A stretch of 37,123 bases of DNA, taken from Hyphomicrobium_A sp036559705 (GTDB lineage Bacteria > Pseudomonadota > Alphaproteobacteria > Rhizobiales > Hyphomicrobiaceae). The notes under the pieces are model-generated. The model saw nothing but the letters and a program-made list of their open reading frames with translations. It ran no database searches and had not been told where the DNA came from. The DNA lies in the NCBI GenBank assembly GCA_036559705.1, contig DATBSP010000049.1:1-37123 (forward strand), read 5' to 3'. The translations under genes and the position numbers were made by a program. Shown piece by piece: positions 9,625-18,532 of this stretch. Numbering within the stretch: the stretch's first letter is position 1; each line of letters starts with the position of its first letter.

Positions 9625-10326
9625 ATGGCTGACAAAGAGAAACCAGCGAAGGGCGCCGGCGCCCCGAAAGCCTCTGGCGCCCCGAAGGATGGCGCGCCGC
9701 AAAAGGCCAAGGGCGCCAAAGGCGACAAGAAGGCGGCCGCTTCCAAGGCGCCGGCGACGCCGGCTGCCCCGCGTCCGAAGGATTACAAGCCACGCATGAA
9801 GTCGCACTACGAAAAGGTGGTGCGCGACGCTCTGCTGAAGAAGTTCGAATATAAGAACAATATGCAGGTGCCGCGGATCGAAAAGATCGTGCTCAACATG
9901 GGCGTGGGCGAAGCGGTGAACGATCGCAAGAAGGTCGAGAGTGCGGCGGGAGACCTCGCGCTCATCGCCGGCCAACGCCCCGTGCAGACCCGCTCGCGCA
10001 AGGCCATCGCCACCTACAAGCTGCGCGAGGGCATGCCGATCGGCGCCAAGGTGACGCTGCGCGGCGACCGCATGTACGAGTTCCTCGATCGCTTCGTCAC
10101 TATCGCGCTGCCGCGCGTCAAGGACTTCCGCGGTCTCAATCCGAAGAGCTTCGATGGTCGCGGCAACTACGCCTGCGGCCTGAAGGAGCACATCGTGTTC
10201 CCCGAGATCGACTACGACAAGGTCGATCAGATCTGGGGCATGGACATCATCGTGTGTACGTCGGCGAAATCCGACGATGAAGCGCGTGAGCTTCTGCGCG
10301 GCTTCAACTTCCCGTTTCGCAGCTAG
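9625..10326 (+). CDS. rplE: 50S ribosomal protein L5 with N-terminal extension
   Basis: L5 binds 5S rRNA, contacts P-site tRNA and forms bridge B1b with S13. The conserved core starts near residue 53 (DYKPRMKSHYEKVVRDALL) and keeps NMGVGEAVNDRKK, GLNPKSFDGRGNY and the FNFPF end. Residues 1-52 are a Lys/Ala/Pro/Gly-rich segment with repeated GAPK units, which standard L5 proteins of about 180 residues lack. The ATG at 9625 is closely coupled to rplX. The only later in-frame ATG near the core, at 9796, would give a more typical length but cuts the first conserved residues and has no good ribosome-binding site, so I favour 9625. Confidence 0.93.
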   Translation: MADKEKPAKGAGAPKASGAPKDGAPQKAKGAKGDKKAAASKAPATPAAPRPKDYKPRMKSHYEKVVRDALLKKFEYKNNMQVPRIEKIVLNMGVGEAVNDRKKVESAAGDLALIAGQRPVQTRSRKAIATYKLREGMPIGAKVTLRGDRMYEFLDRFVTIALPRVKDFRGLNPKSFDGRGNYACGLKEHIVFPEIDYDKVDQIWGMDIIVCTSAKSDDEARELLRGFNFPFRS

Positions 10327-10367
10327 AGGACCTCGGGATCAGCCCGAAAGGCCTTTGGAGGATTTAA

Positions 10368-10673
10368 ATGGCTAAGACGAGCTCGGTTGAAAAGAACAAC
10401 AGGCGGCGCAAGTTGGCGGCTCAGTCCGCTGAGAAGCGCAAGCGCCTGAAGGCGATCGCCAACGATCTGAAGCGTCCGGCGGAAGAGCGCTTTGCGGCAC
10501 GCATTAAGCTTGCCGAGATGCCGCGCAATTCCTCGCCGACGCGCATCCGCAACCGGTGCGAGCTGACGGGCCGCGCGCGCGGCTACTACCGCAAGCTCAG
10601 AATGTGCCGCAACCAGCTTCGCGATCTTGCCAGCCAGGGCCTCATCCCCGGCATGACCAAGTCGAGCTGGTAA
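10368..10673 (+). CDS. rpsN: 30S ribosomal protein S14, zinc-free form
   Basis: S14 is a 30S head protein. At 101 residues it is the long form without the CxxC...CxxC zinc ribbon. The hallmark block RNRCELTGRARGYYRKL and the C-terminal GLIPGMTKSSW are intact. A TTGGAGGA ribosome-binding site precedes the ATG. rpsH follows after 13 bases. Confidence 0.98.
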   Translation: MAKTSSVEKNNRRRKLAAQSAEKRKRLKAIANDLKRPAEERFAARIKLAEMPRNSSPTRIRNRCELTGRARGYYRKLRMCRNQLRDLASQGLIPGMTKSSW

Positions 10674-10686
10674 GGGAGCAATTAGA

Positions 10687-11085
10687 ATGTCCATCAACGA
10701 TCCCTTGGGCGACATGCTGACCCGCATCCGCAACGCGCAAATGCGGCGGCGCCCGAAAGTCGTGACCCCGGCCTCCAGCATCCGCGCGCGCGTTCTCGAC
10801 GTGCTCGAGGAAGAGGGCTACATTCGCGGCTATTCGCGCGTCGAGCAGAAGGGCGCCCTGCCGACCTTCGAAATCGAGCTCAAATATTACAACGGCCAGC
10901 CCGCCATTCGCGAGATCAAGCGCGTGTCGACGCCTGGCCGGCGCGTCTATTCTCCGGTTCGGGATCTGCCCACCGTTGCCAACGGCCTCGGCGTTGCGAT
11001 CCTCTCCACGCCGAAGGGCGTGATGTCGGATTCGAAGGCACGCGAAGAAAACGTCGGCGGAGAGATCCTCTGCAGCATCTTCTAA
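10687..11085 (+). CDS. rpsH: 30S ribosomal protein S8
   Basis: S8 binds the 16S central domain; in E. coli it represses the spc operon. The 132-residue product has the family start (INDPLGDMLTRIRNAQ), the central VLDVLEEEGYI and the C-terminal GVMSDSKAREENVGGEILC. A small hairpin (11089-11112) lies between its stop and rplF. Confidence 0.98.
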   Translation: MSINDPLGDMLTRIRNAQMRRRPKVVTPASSIRARVLDVLEEEGYIRGYSRVEQKGALPTFEIELKYYNGQPAIREIKRVSTPGRRVYSPVRDLPTVANGLGVAILSTPKGVMSDSKAREENVGGEILCSIF

Positions 11086-11088
11086 TCT

Positions 11089-11112
11089 GCGCTCCCCTGT
11101 AGGCGGGGACGC
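11089..11112 (+). promoter_or_regulatory. Hairpin between rpsH and rplF
   Basis: GCG and TCCCC (11089-11097, with C11092 bulged) pair with GGGGA and CGC (11105-11112), giving about 8 bp around a 7-base loop. TTCAAGGTTTT follows. The T stretch is broken, so this is at best a weak terminator or a translation-control structure. Confidence 0.35.
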
Positions 11113-11132
11113 TTCAAGGTTTTGGAACGGCC

Positions 11133-11675
11133 ATGTCACGTATCGGCAAAAGAGCAGTCCCAGTTCCGTCCAACGTGACGGCGACGGTCCGCGGGCGAGA
11201 GGTCAAGGTCAAGGGGCCGAAGGGAGAGCTTTCCTTCACGGTTCCCGACAAGATCAAAGTCGAGAAGACGGCGGGCGGTATCGAGGTCGAGCCGCTCGAC
11301 GAGACCAAGATGGCCCGCTCCATGTGGGGCATGTCGCGCACCATGATCGCCAACCTCATGGGCGGCGTCACCAACGGCTACTCGCGTACGCTGGAGATCC
11401 AGGGCATCGGCTTCCGCGCCGCCATGAAGGGCAAGGATCAGCTGCAGCTCAACATCGGCTTCAGCCACGACGTGGTGCACAAGATCCCTGCCGGCGTCGA
11501 GGTGAAGGTCAGCGGCGCCAAGCAGGAAATCATCACGATCACCGGGATCGACAGACAACTCGTCGGTCAGGTGGCGGCCAACATCCGCGCCTCGCGGCCG
11601 CCGGAGCCCTACCAGGGCAAGGGCATCCGCTATCAGGGCGAGTACATCTTCCGCAAGGAAGGCAAGAAGAAGTAA
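11133..11675 (+). CDS. rplF: 50S ribosomal protein L6
   Basis: L6 lies near the factor-binding site, close to the sarcin-ricin loop. The 180-residue product shows the two repeated L6 domains: SRIGKRAVPVPSNV at the start, YSRTLEIQGIGFRA in the middle and the conserved C-terminal block RPPEPYQGKGIRYQGE near residues 152-167. rplR follows after 12 bases. Confidence 0.98.
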   Translation: MSRIGKRAVPVPSNVTATVRGREVKVKGPKGELSFTVPDKIKVEKTAGGIEVEPLDETKMARSMWGMSRTMIANLMGGVTNGYSRTLEIQGIGFRAAMKGKDQLQLNIGFSHDVVHKIPAGVEVKVSGAKQEIITITGIDRQLVGQVAANIRASRPPEPYQGKGIRYQGEYIFRKEGKKK

Positions 11676-11687
11676 GGACGCCAGGCT

Positions 11688-12050
11688 ATGAACGCGCTCA
11701 CCAACCTGTTCAATCGGCGCAAGTCCCGCGTCCGTCGCACTTTGAAGGCGAATTCGACGGGCCGCGCGCGCCTTTCGGTGCACCGCTCATCGAAGCACAT
11801 CTACGTGCAGGTGATCGACGACGCCGACGGCAAGACGCTGGCAGCGGCCTCGACGCTGGAGAAGGATCTCAAATCGGCGCTAAAGACCGGCGCCGACAAG
11901 GCTGCGGCTGCCGCTGTCGGCAAGCTCATCGCCGAGCGCGCCATCAAGGCCGGCGTCAAGGACGTCGTCTTCGATCGCGGTGGCTACATCTACCACGGCC
12001 GCGTGAAGGCGCTGGCCGATGCCGCGCGTGAAGGCGGCCTGAACTTTTAA
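11688..12050 (+). CDS. rplR: 50S ribosomal protein L18
   Basis: L18 binds 5S rRNA together with L5. The 120-residue product begins with the basic segment RRKSRVRRTLKANSTGRARLSV and continues with HRSSKHIYVQVIDD and the final DRGGYIYHGRVKALADAAREGGL, all typical. rpsE follows after 17 bases with a GGAAGAGG ribosome-binding site. Confidence 0.98.
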   Translation: MNALTNLFNRRKSRVRRTLKANSTGRARLSVHRSSKHIYVQVIDDADGKTLAAASTLEKDLKSALKTGADKAAAAAVGKLIAERAIKAGVKDVVFDRGGYIYHGRVKALADAAREGGLNF

Positions 12051-12067
12051 GGAAGAGGATTGCAATC

Positions 12068-12643
12068 GTGGCACGTCCCCAAGGAAGAGACCGCGGCCGG
12101 GATCGCGAAGAGCGCGATAGCGAGTTCACCGAGAAGCTGGTGCACATCAATCGCGTCGCCAAGGTCGTTAAGGGCGGCAAGCGCTTCGGTTTTGCGGCTC
12201 TTGTCGTCGTGGGCGATTTGAAAGGCCGTGTCGGCTTCGGCCACGGCAAGGCGCGCGAGGTTCCCGAGGCGATCCGCAAGGCGACGGAAGCCGCCAAGCG
12301 TGCGCTCGTGCGCGTGCCGCTGCGCGATGCGCGCACCCTGCACCATGACAGCGAAGGCCGTCACGGGGCCGGGAAGGTTGTGCTGCGCTCGGCACCGGCC
12401 GGTACCGGCATCATCGCCGGCGGCGCCATGCGCGCCGTGTTCGAGATGCTCGGAGTGCACGACGTCGTCGCCAAATCACTGGGCAGCACCAATCCCTACA
12501 ACGTGGTGCGCGCTACCTTTGACGCTTTGAAGCACCAGGAAAACCCTCGCGGCGTAGCCGCCCGCCGCAACAAAAAGGTGAGCGAGATCGTCTCGCGCCG
12601 CCGTGACGGATCTGCCGCCGGCGACGCTGCCGCCGAGGCGTGA
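12068..12643 (+). CDS. rpsE: 30S ribosomal protein S5, GTG start
   Basis: S5 acts in decoding accuracy and forms part of the mRNA entry channel. Translation starts at GTG 12068, preceded by GGAAGAGG (12051-12058); no in-frame ATG lies before the conserved region. The double-stranded RNA-binding domain (VHINRVAKVVKGGKRFGF) and the C-terminal domain (GTGIIAGGAMRAVFEMLGV) are intact. The 191 residues include a short Arg/Asp-rich start and an Ala-rich end. Confidence 0.97.
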   Translation: MARPQGRDRGRDREERDSEFTEKLVHINRVAKVVKGGKRFGFAALVVVGDLKGRVGFGHGKAREVPEAIRKATEAAKRALVRVPLRDARTLHHDSEGRHGAGKVVLRSAPAGTGIIAGGAMRAVFEMLGVHDVVAKSLGSTNPYNVVRATFDALKHQENPRGVAARRNKKVSEIVSRRRDGSAAGDAAAEA

Positions 12644-12681
12644 TCTAACGCACGTGCGGTATACGCAAGGAAAGAAGTGAC

Positions 12682-12888
12682 ATGGCTGCCAAGAAAACCA
12701 TCACCGTCCAGCAGATCGCCAGCGCCAACCGCCGGCCTGCCGTCCAGACCAAGACGCTGCGCGGCCTCGGCCTCGACAAGCTGCATCGCACCCGCACGCT
12801 GGAGGACACTCCGGCTATCCGCGGCATGATCAACAGTATCTCCCACCTGGTGCGCATTGTCGACGCGCCGGCAGCGAAGAAATCCTAA
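12682..12888 (+). CDS. rpmD: 50S ribosomal protein L30
   Basis: L30 is a small 50S protein. The 68-residue product shows the family block KTLRGLGLDKLHRTRTLEDTP and GMINSISHLVRIV. A GGAAAGAAG ribosome-binding site precedes the ATG. rplO begins 13 bases downstream with a GGAG site. Confidence 0.97.
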   Translation: MAAKKTITVQQIASANRRPAVQTKTLRGLGLDKLHRTRTLEDTPAIRGMINSISHLVRIVDAPAAKKS

Positions 12889-12901
12889 GGAGCTAGGTCC
12901 G

Positions 12902-13456
12902 ATGCGGCTCAACGAGATCAAGGACAAGCACGGCTCCAAGAAAGAGCGGGTGCGTATCGGCCGCGGCATCGGCTCGGGCGTCGGCAAGACCGGCGGCCGC
13001 GGCGGCAAGGGTCAGACCGCCCGTAGCGGCGTCGCCATCGGCGGCTTCGAAGGTGGCCAGATGCCGTTGCATCGCCGCCTGCCCAAGCGCGGCTTCAACA
13101 AGTGGCGCCGCAAGGACTACAACGAGGTCAACATCGGCGCGCTGCAGCAGGCGATCGACGACAAGCGCCTCGATGCCGGCAAGCCGGTCGACCTCAATGC
13201 GCTCGTCGCTGCCGGAATCGTGCGCCGCGCGAAGGACGGTTTGCGCCTGCTCGGCTCCGGCGAGATCACCGCCAAGCTTACGCTCACCGTCGACCATGCC
13301 TCCGGCGCGGCCAAGACGGCGATCGAAAAGGCCGGCGGCTCGATCAAGCTGATTGAGAAGAAAGTGCTGCCCGCCGACGAAGCCAAGCGCAAGAAGTCGG
13401 CAGCCAAAAAGAAAAGTACGGACAAGAAGCCCGCCGGGGACACCAACGAGGAATGA
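12902..13456 (+). CDS. rplO: 50S ribosomal protein L15 with lysine-rich tail
   Basis: L15 is a late-assembling 23S rRNA binder. The ATG at 12902 follows an AAGGAG site and gives MRLNEIKDKHGSKK; the frame is open for another 15 codons upstream inside rpmD, which do not belong. The glycine-rich rRNA-binding loop (GRGIGSGVGKTGGRGGKGQ) is at residues 20-38. Residues 156-184 are a charged lysine-rich tail not found in the usual 145-160 residue protein. A 146-base spacer separates it from secY. Confidence 0.96.
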   Translation: MRLNEIKDKHGSKKERVRIGRGIGSGVGKTGGRGGKGQTARSGVAIGGFEGGQMPLHRRLPKRGFNKWRRKDYNEVNIGALQQAIDDKRLDAGKPVDLNALVAAGIVRRAKDGLRLLGSGEITAKLTLTVDHASGAAKTAIEKAGGSIKLIEKKVLPADEAKRKKSAAKKKSTDKKPAGDTNEE

Positions 13457-13602
13457 CCTTGGCGCAAATAGGCCGCCGGTCGGGGTGATTGGCGGTCGAT
13501 TACTAGAGCGGCGTTGCCGCACCCGGGACGGGCTCCCATCTAAGCGAGGGGACATCCAAGGGCGGCCCGCCGCATCGGGCGCGAAGGTCGGGAGAGAAAA
13601 AC
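13457..13602 (+). promoter_or_regulatory. rplO-secY spacer with hairpin motif
   Basis: This 146-base spacer holds a perfect GCGGC/GCCGC hairpin with a GTT loop at 13508-13520, running into ACCCGGG. The string TGCCGCACC at 13515-13523, with GAGC a few bases before, recurs at 15757-15765 ahead of rpsM in the same arrangement. I found no convincing -35/-10 pair here. A GGGAGAG ribosome-binding site lies just before secY. Confidence 0.4.
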
Positions 13603-14954
<1,352 letters not shown>

Positions 14955-14958
<4 letters not shown>

Positions 14959-15614
14959 ACCTGATCCTGCTGGGTCCCCCGGGAGCCGGCAAAGGGACGC
15001 AAGCCGAGAATATTGCCAAAAAACGGGGGCTCGTTCAGCTTTCGACCGGCGACATGCTCCGTGCGGCGGTTAAGGCCGGCACGCCGGTCGGGCAGGAAGC
15101 CAGCGTCATCATGGAGACCGGCGGCCTCGTTCCCGACCATGTGGTGATCAAGATCATCGCTGAACGCATCGCCCAAGCCGATTGCGCCAAGGGCTTCATA
15201 CTTGACGGCTTCCCGCGCACGCTGAAGCAGGCCGCGGCGCTCGATGAGTTGCTCACCTCCCAAGGCAAGAAGATCGACGCCGTCGTTGAGCTGAAAGTTA
15301 ACGATGCCGCCCTTATCGATCGCATCACCGGCCGCTATGTCTGCTCCAATTGTGGGGCGAGCTACCACGACACAGCGTGCAAGCCGAAAATCGAGGGCGT
15401 GTGCGACAAGTGTGGCGGCAAGGACTTCGTGCGGCGTGCCGACGACAACGTGGAGACGGTGAAGAACCGCCTCATGGCTTACTACCGCGAGACGGCCCCG
15501 CTGATCGGCTACTACTTCGCCAAGGGCAAGCTGCATTCCGTCGATGGAATGACCCCAATTGCCGATGTGGGGGGCCAGGTGGACAGCGTTCTGGCCAGAC
15601 TTGCCGCACCCTAA
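14955..15614 (+). CDS. adk: Adenylate kinase, zinc-lid type
   Basis: Adenylate kinase interconverts ATP + AMP and 2 ADP in the cytoplasm. The P-loop GPPGAGKGT is at residues 7-15, the AMP-binding STGDMLR at 30-36, and DGFPRT at 84-89. The long LID carries four cysteines, C130, C133, C150 and C153, in a CxxC...CxxC arrangement that normally binds zinc. The 219-residue length fits the long bacterial form. Position between secY and rpsM is typical of alphaproteobacteria, and the ATGA overlap with secY suggests translational coupling. Confidence 0.98.
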
Positions 15615-15633
15615 AAAAGCGGTTATCGGCCAA

Positions 15634-15662
15634 TTGACGAGGGGCTATTGCTCCGCTACAAC
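15634..15662 (+). promoter_or_regulatory. Sigma70-like promoter for the rpsM-rplQ cluster
   Basis: TTGACG (15634-15639) and TACAAC (15657-15662) are separated by exactly 17 bases, close to the TTGACA/TATAAT consensus. Transcription would start near 15669, just before the structured leader at 15674. This would give rpsM-rpsK-rpoA-rplQ its own promoter. Assigned by inspection only. Confidence 0.6.
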
Positions 15663-15673
15663 ACCCCGTTCTT

Positions 15674-15730
15674 AACGCACCTTCACAAAAATCCGGTCTG
15701 GTAGCAGACGGGGTGGAGAGGTGCGTTTTT
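15674..15730 (+). promoter_or_regulatory. Structured leader or attenuator ahead of rpsM
   Basis: AACGCACCT (15674-15682) is exactly complementary to AGGTGCGTT (15719-15727), and the second arm merges into a run of five T (15726-15730). Inside lies a second hairpin, GTCTG/CAGAC with a GTAG loop (15696-15709), extended by two C-G pairs past a bulged G. The form is that of a terminator with a folded interior, placed at the very start of the predicted transcript. It could end transcription from adk or act as a conditional leader for the alpha cluster. Confidence 0.55.
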
Positions 15731-15814
15731 GGCGCAGGAACATTCGAGCAGCGGTATGCCGCACCGGGGGCGGAGTGCTTCTGCCGGCGGCAATCGAGAT
15801 CTCAGGAGAAACGT

Positions 15815-16186
15815 GTGGCCCGTATCGCAGGCGTCAACATTCCGACGCAGAAGCGCGTAGTCATCGCGCTACAGTATATCCACGGCATTGGCCAGAAGTA
15901 CGCCAAGGACATCTGCACCAAGGTCGGCATTCCTGCCGAGCGGCGCGTCAATCAGCTGACCGACGCCGAGGTGCTGCAGATCCGTGAGACTATCGACCGC
16001 GACTACCTGGTTGAGGGCGATCTGCGCCGCGAAGTAATCACCAATATCAAGCGCCTGATGGACCTTGGCTGCTATCGAGGCCTGCGTCACCGCAAGGGCC
16101 TCCCCGTCCGCGGGCAGCGCACGCACACCAACGCGCGCACCCGCAAGGGTCCGGCAAAGCCGATCGCCGGCAAGAAGAAAGCCTGA
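15815..16186 (+). CDS. rpsM: 30S ribosomal protein S13, GTG start
   Basis: S13 is a 30S head protein contacting tRNA and forming bridges B1a and B1b. The frame is open back to 15713, but homology begins with (M)ARIAGVNIPTQKRVVIALQYI at GTG 15815, which has an AGGAG site at 15804-15808. This gives 123 residues, the normal length. The helix-two-turn-helix segment (HGIGQKYAKDIC) and the basic C-terminal tail (GQRTHTNARTRKGPAK) are present. Confidence 0.97.
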   Translation: MARIAGVNIPTQKRVVIALQYIHGIGQKYAKDICTKVGIPAERRVNQLTDAEVLQIRETIDRDYLVEGDLRREVITNIKRLMDLGCYRGLRHRKGLPVRGQRTHTNARTRKGPAKPIAGKKKA

Positions 16187-16200
16187 TCGCACGCAATTCC

Positions 16201-16269
16201 GGGGACGGCTTCCATGCCGGTCCCCATTCGTATTCGACGCATATCGCATGACGGGCCGCCGCGCGGCCC
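16201..16269 (+). promoter_or_regulatory. Two strong hairpins in the rpsM-rpsK spacer
   Basis: The first hairpin pairs GGGGAC-GGC (16201-16209) with GCC-GTCCCC (16216-16225) around a TTCCAT loop, with G16219 bulged. The second is a perfect 7-bp GGGCCGC/GCGGCCC stem (16253-16269) with a CGC loop, ending one base before the rpsK ribosome-binding site TGGAG. Neither is followed by a T run. The second is placed so that it could affect rpsK translation initiation. Confidence 0.5.
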
Positions 16270-16284
16270 CTGGAGTGTTGACGG

Positions 16285-16692
16285 ATGGCCAAAGAGACAA
16301 CTGCCCCCGCTGGGCGCGCGAAGGTGCGCAAGCGCGAGAAGAAGAACATCACGTCCGGCGTTGCGCACGTCAACGCCTCGTTCAACAACACGATGATCAC
16401 GATCACCGACGCGCAGGGCAACACCATCGCCTGGTCGTCGTCGGGCACCAAGGGTTTCAAGGGCTCCCGCAAGTCGACGCCGTACGCTGCCCAGGTCGCC
16501 GCCGAAGATGCGGGCCGCAAGGCGCAAGAGCACGGCATGAAGATCCTCGAGGTCGAGGTCTGCGGCCCGGGCTCCGGCCGCGAGTCGGCGCTGCGCGCGC
16601 TGCAGTCCGTTGGCTTCCAGATCACCTCGATCCGCGACGTGACGCCCATACCGCACAACGGCTGCCGCCCGCGCAAGCGCCGGCGCGTCTAG
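16285..16692 (+). CDS. rpsK: 30S ribosomal protein S11
   Basis: S11 is a 30S platform protein near the E site. The 135-residue product has the family blocks GVAHVNASFNNTMITITDAQGN, SSGTKGFKGSRKSTPYAAQ and the C-terminal DVTPIPHNGCRPRKRRRV. rpsD, which follows in enterobacteria, is absent; rpoA is next, as in other alphaproteobacteria. Confidence 0.98.
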   Translation: MAKETTAPAGRAKVRKREKKNITSGVAHVNASFNNTMITITDAQGNTIAWSSSGTKGFKGSRKSTPYAAQVAAEDAGRKAQEHGMKILEVEVCGPGSGRESALRALQSVGFQITSIRDVTPIPHNGCRPRKRRRV

Positions 16693-16702
16693 CTCCCGCA
16701 GC

Positions 16703-16723
16703 GGGCGGGCTTCCGGCCCGTCC
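16703..16723 (+). promoter_or_regulatory. Hairpin between rpsK and rpoA
   Basis: GGGCGGGC (16703-16710) pairs with GCCCGTCC (16716-16723) over 8 bp with one G-T wobble and a TTCCG loop; GTCGTTTCG follows. A smaller CGCAA/TTGCG hairpin lies at 16731-16743. Together they could slow polymerase or protect the mRNA upstream of rpoA. The short, broken T stretch argues against a strong terminator. Confidence 0.4.
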
Positions 16724-16812
16724 GTCGTTTCGCAACGTTTGCGACCGACCGCGATCAAATTCCCATTCGCCTGCGCGCCCCGACGCAGGCCCGACGTCAA
16801 GCGAGGCTCCCC

Positions 16813-17838
16813 GTGGTGAACGTTCTGCAAAAGAACTGGCAAGATCTGATCAAGCCCAACAAGCTCGACGTGGCTTCCGGCCGCGACCGCAGCCGCATCG
16901 CCACCGTCGTCGCCGAGCCGCTGGAGCGCGGCTTCGGCATGACGCTCGGCAACGCGCTGCGCCGCGTGCTTTTGTCGTCGCTGCAGGGTGCCGCCATCAA
17001 GACGGTGCAGATCGACGGCGTGCTGCACGAGTTCTCCTCCATCCCCAGCGTGCGTGAGGATGTGACCAACATCATCCTCAACATCAAGGAGATCGCGCTG
17101 CGCGTTCACTCCGAAGGGGTGAAGCGCATGGTTCTCAAGAAGGAAGGCGGCGGCGCAGTCCGCGCCAAGGACATCGAGGCCGGCGCCGACGTTGAGCTCC
17201 TCAATCCCGAGCACGTCATCTGCACGCTCGATCAGGGCGCCTCCATCCGCATGGAGTTCACGGCCGACATGGGCAAGGGCTACGTCGCGGCCGATCGCAA
17301 TCGTCCCGAGGACGCGCCCATCGGCCTCATCCCGGTCGACAGCCTCTACAGCCCGGTGAAGAAGGTCTCCTACAAGGTCGAGAACACCCGCGAGGGCCAG
17401 ATCCTCGACTACGACAAGCTGACCATGACGGTCGAGACCGACGGGTCGGTCAAGCCCGAGGATGCCATCGCCCTCGCCGCCCGCATCCTGCAGGATCAGC
17501 TCGCCGTGTTCATCAACTTCGAGGAGCCGAAGAAGGCCGTCGAAGAAGCGCGTCACCCGGAGCTCGCATTCAATGCCGCCTTGCTCAAGAAGGTCGACGA
17601 GCTGGAGCTTTCGGTGCGCTCAGCCAACTGCTTGAAGAACGACAACATCGTCTACATTGGCGACCTCATCCAGAAAACCGAGGCGGAGATGCTGCGCACG
17701 CCGAACTTCGGGCGCAAGTCGCTGAACGAGATCAAGGAGGTCTTGGCCTCCATGGGTCTGCACCTCGGCATGGAAGTGCCGAACTGGCCGCCGGACAACA
17801 TCGAAGAGCTGGCCAAGCGTTTCGAGGACCAGTACTGA
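16813..17838 (+). CDS. rpoA: DNA-directed RNA polymerase subunit alpha
   Basis: The alpha subunit nucleates core polymerase assembly through its N-terminal domain and contacts UP elements and activators through its C-terminal domain. The 341-residue product shows NTD motifs LERGFGMTLGNALRRVLLSS and YVAADRNRPEDAPIGLIPVDS, then a linker and the alpha-CTD (SANCLKNDNIVYIGDLIQKTEAE, with NFGRKSLNEIKEVL). No ATG is available; translation starts at GTG 16813 or the adjacent GTG 16816, after a GCGAGG site. Confidence 0.98.
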   Translation: MVNVLQKNWQDLIKPNKLDVASGRDRSRIATVVAEPLERGFGMTLGNALRRVLLSSLQGAAIKTVQIDGVLHEFSSIPSVREDVTNIILNIKEIALRVHSEGVKRMVLKKEGGGAVRAKDIEAGADVELLNPEHVICTLDQGASIRMEFTADMGKGYVAADRNRPEDAPIGLIPVDSLYSPVKKVSYKVENTREGQILDYDKLTMTVETDGSVKPEDAIALAARILQDQLAVFINFEEPKKAVEEARHPELAFNAALLKKVDELELSVRSANCLKNDNIVYIGDLIQKTEAEMLRTPNFGRKSLNEIKEVLASMGLHLGMEVPNWPPDNIEELAKRFEDQY

Positions 17839-17852
17839 GACGGCGTGCGAAT

Positions 17853-17880
17853 CCCGGCGCGTGAATTTCGCGACGCCGGG
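17853..17880 (+). promoter_or_regulatory. Hairpin between rpoA and rplQ
   Basis: A perfect 7-bp inverted repeat, CCCGGCG (17853-17859) and CGCCGGG (17874-17880), encloses 14 bases. No T run follows. It lies in the 113-base gap before rplQ and may be a processing or stability element. Confidence 0.4.
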
Positions 17881-17951
17881 ACCACGACTTTCACGAGCCT
17901 AGCGAGGCGAGGCCACAGAACCTCCCCGTTAAACAACCTAAGGGAACTGAC

Positions 17952-18380
17952 ATGCGACACAGAAAGCTGGGGCGGCGCTTCAGCCGCGACAGTAGCCACC
18001 GCCAGGCGATGTTCTCCAACATGGCAGCGGCTCTCATCCGTCACGAGCAGATCGTGACCACCTTGCCCAAGGCCAAGGACTTGAAGCGCGTGATGGACAA
18101 ATACATCACGCTCGCCAAGCGCGGTGACCTCAACTCGCGTCGTCTGGCGGCAAGCCGGCTGCGCGATGAGGACATGGTCAAGAAGCTCTTCGACACGCTC
18201 GCCCCGCGCTACAAGTCGCGCGCTGGCGGCTATACGCGCGTTCTCAAGGCCGGCTTCCGCTACGGCGACAGTGCCCCGCGCGCCGTCATCGAGCTCGTCG
18301 ATCGCGATACCTCGATCAAGGGCAAGGAGGACCGCGAGCGGCACGAGGCGGCAGTCGCCGCAGCCCAATCGGAATCGTGA
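17952..18380 (+). CDS. rplQ: 50S ribosomal protein L17
   Basis: L17 is a 50S protein near the tunnel exit. The 142-residue product has the family start MRHRKLGRRFSRDSSHRQAM, then HEQIVTTLPKAKDLKRV and the GGYTRVLKAGFRYGDSAPRAVIEL block, with a charged Ala/Glu-rich end. It closes the ribosomal cluster. The 152 bases after it hold only modest dyads (CCCGC...GCGGG at 18397-18418) and no clear terminator. Confidence 0.98.
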   Translation: MRHRKLGRRFSRDSSHRQAMFSNMAAALIRHEQIVTTLPKAKDLKRVMDKYITLAKRGDLNSRRLAASRLRDEDMVKKLFDTLAPRYKSRAGGYTRVLKAGFRYGDSAPRAVIELVDRDTSIKGKEDRERHEAAVAAAQSES

Positions 18381-18532
18381 TCGGGCGCCGTGCTTCCCGC
18401 GCTAGCCTAATTGCGGGCTGACCGCTAAGCATTTCCTCCGAAGCGCTGGGCTCCGCACGGTGTCCGGGCGGTAGGGGGCGTCTTGTTGCGCCGCGACGCC
18501 GCCAATTTGCGCGCAGCGGTTGGAGGACGCGT

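Noticed and set aside
15713..15814. Upstream extension of rpsM by 34 codons
   Set aside because: S13 homology begins exactly at GTG 15815 with an AGGAG site, and the upstream stretch overlaps the predicted leader RNA.
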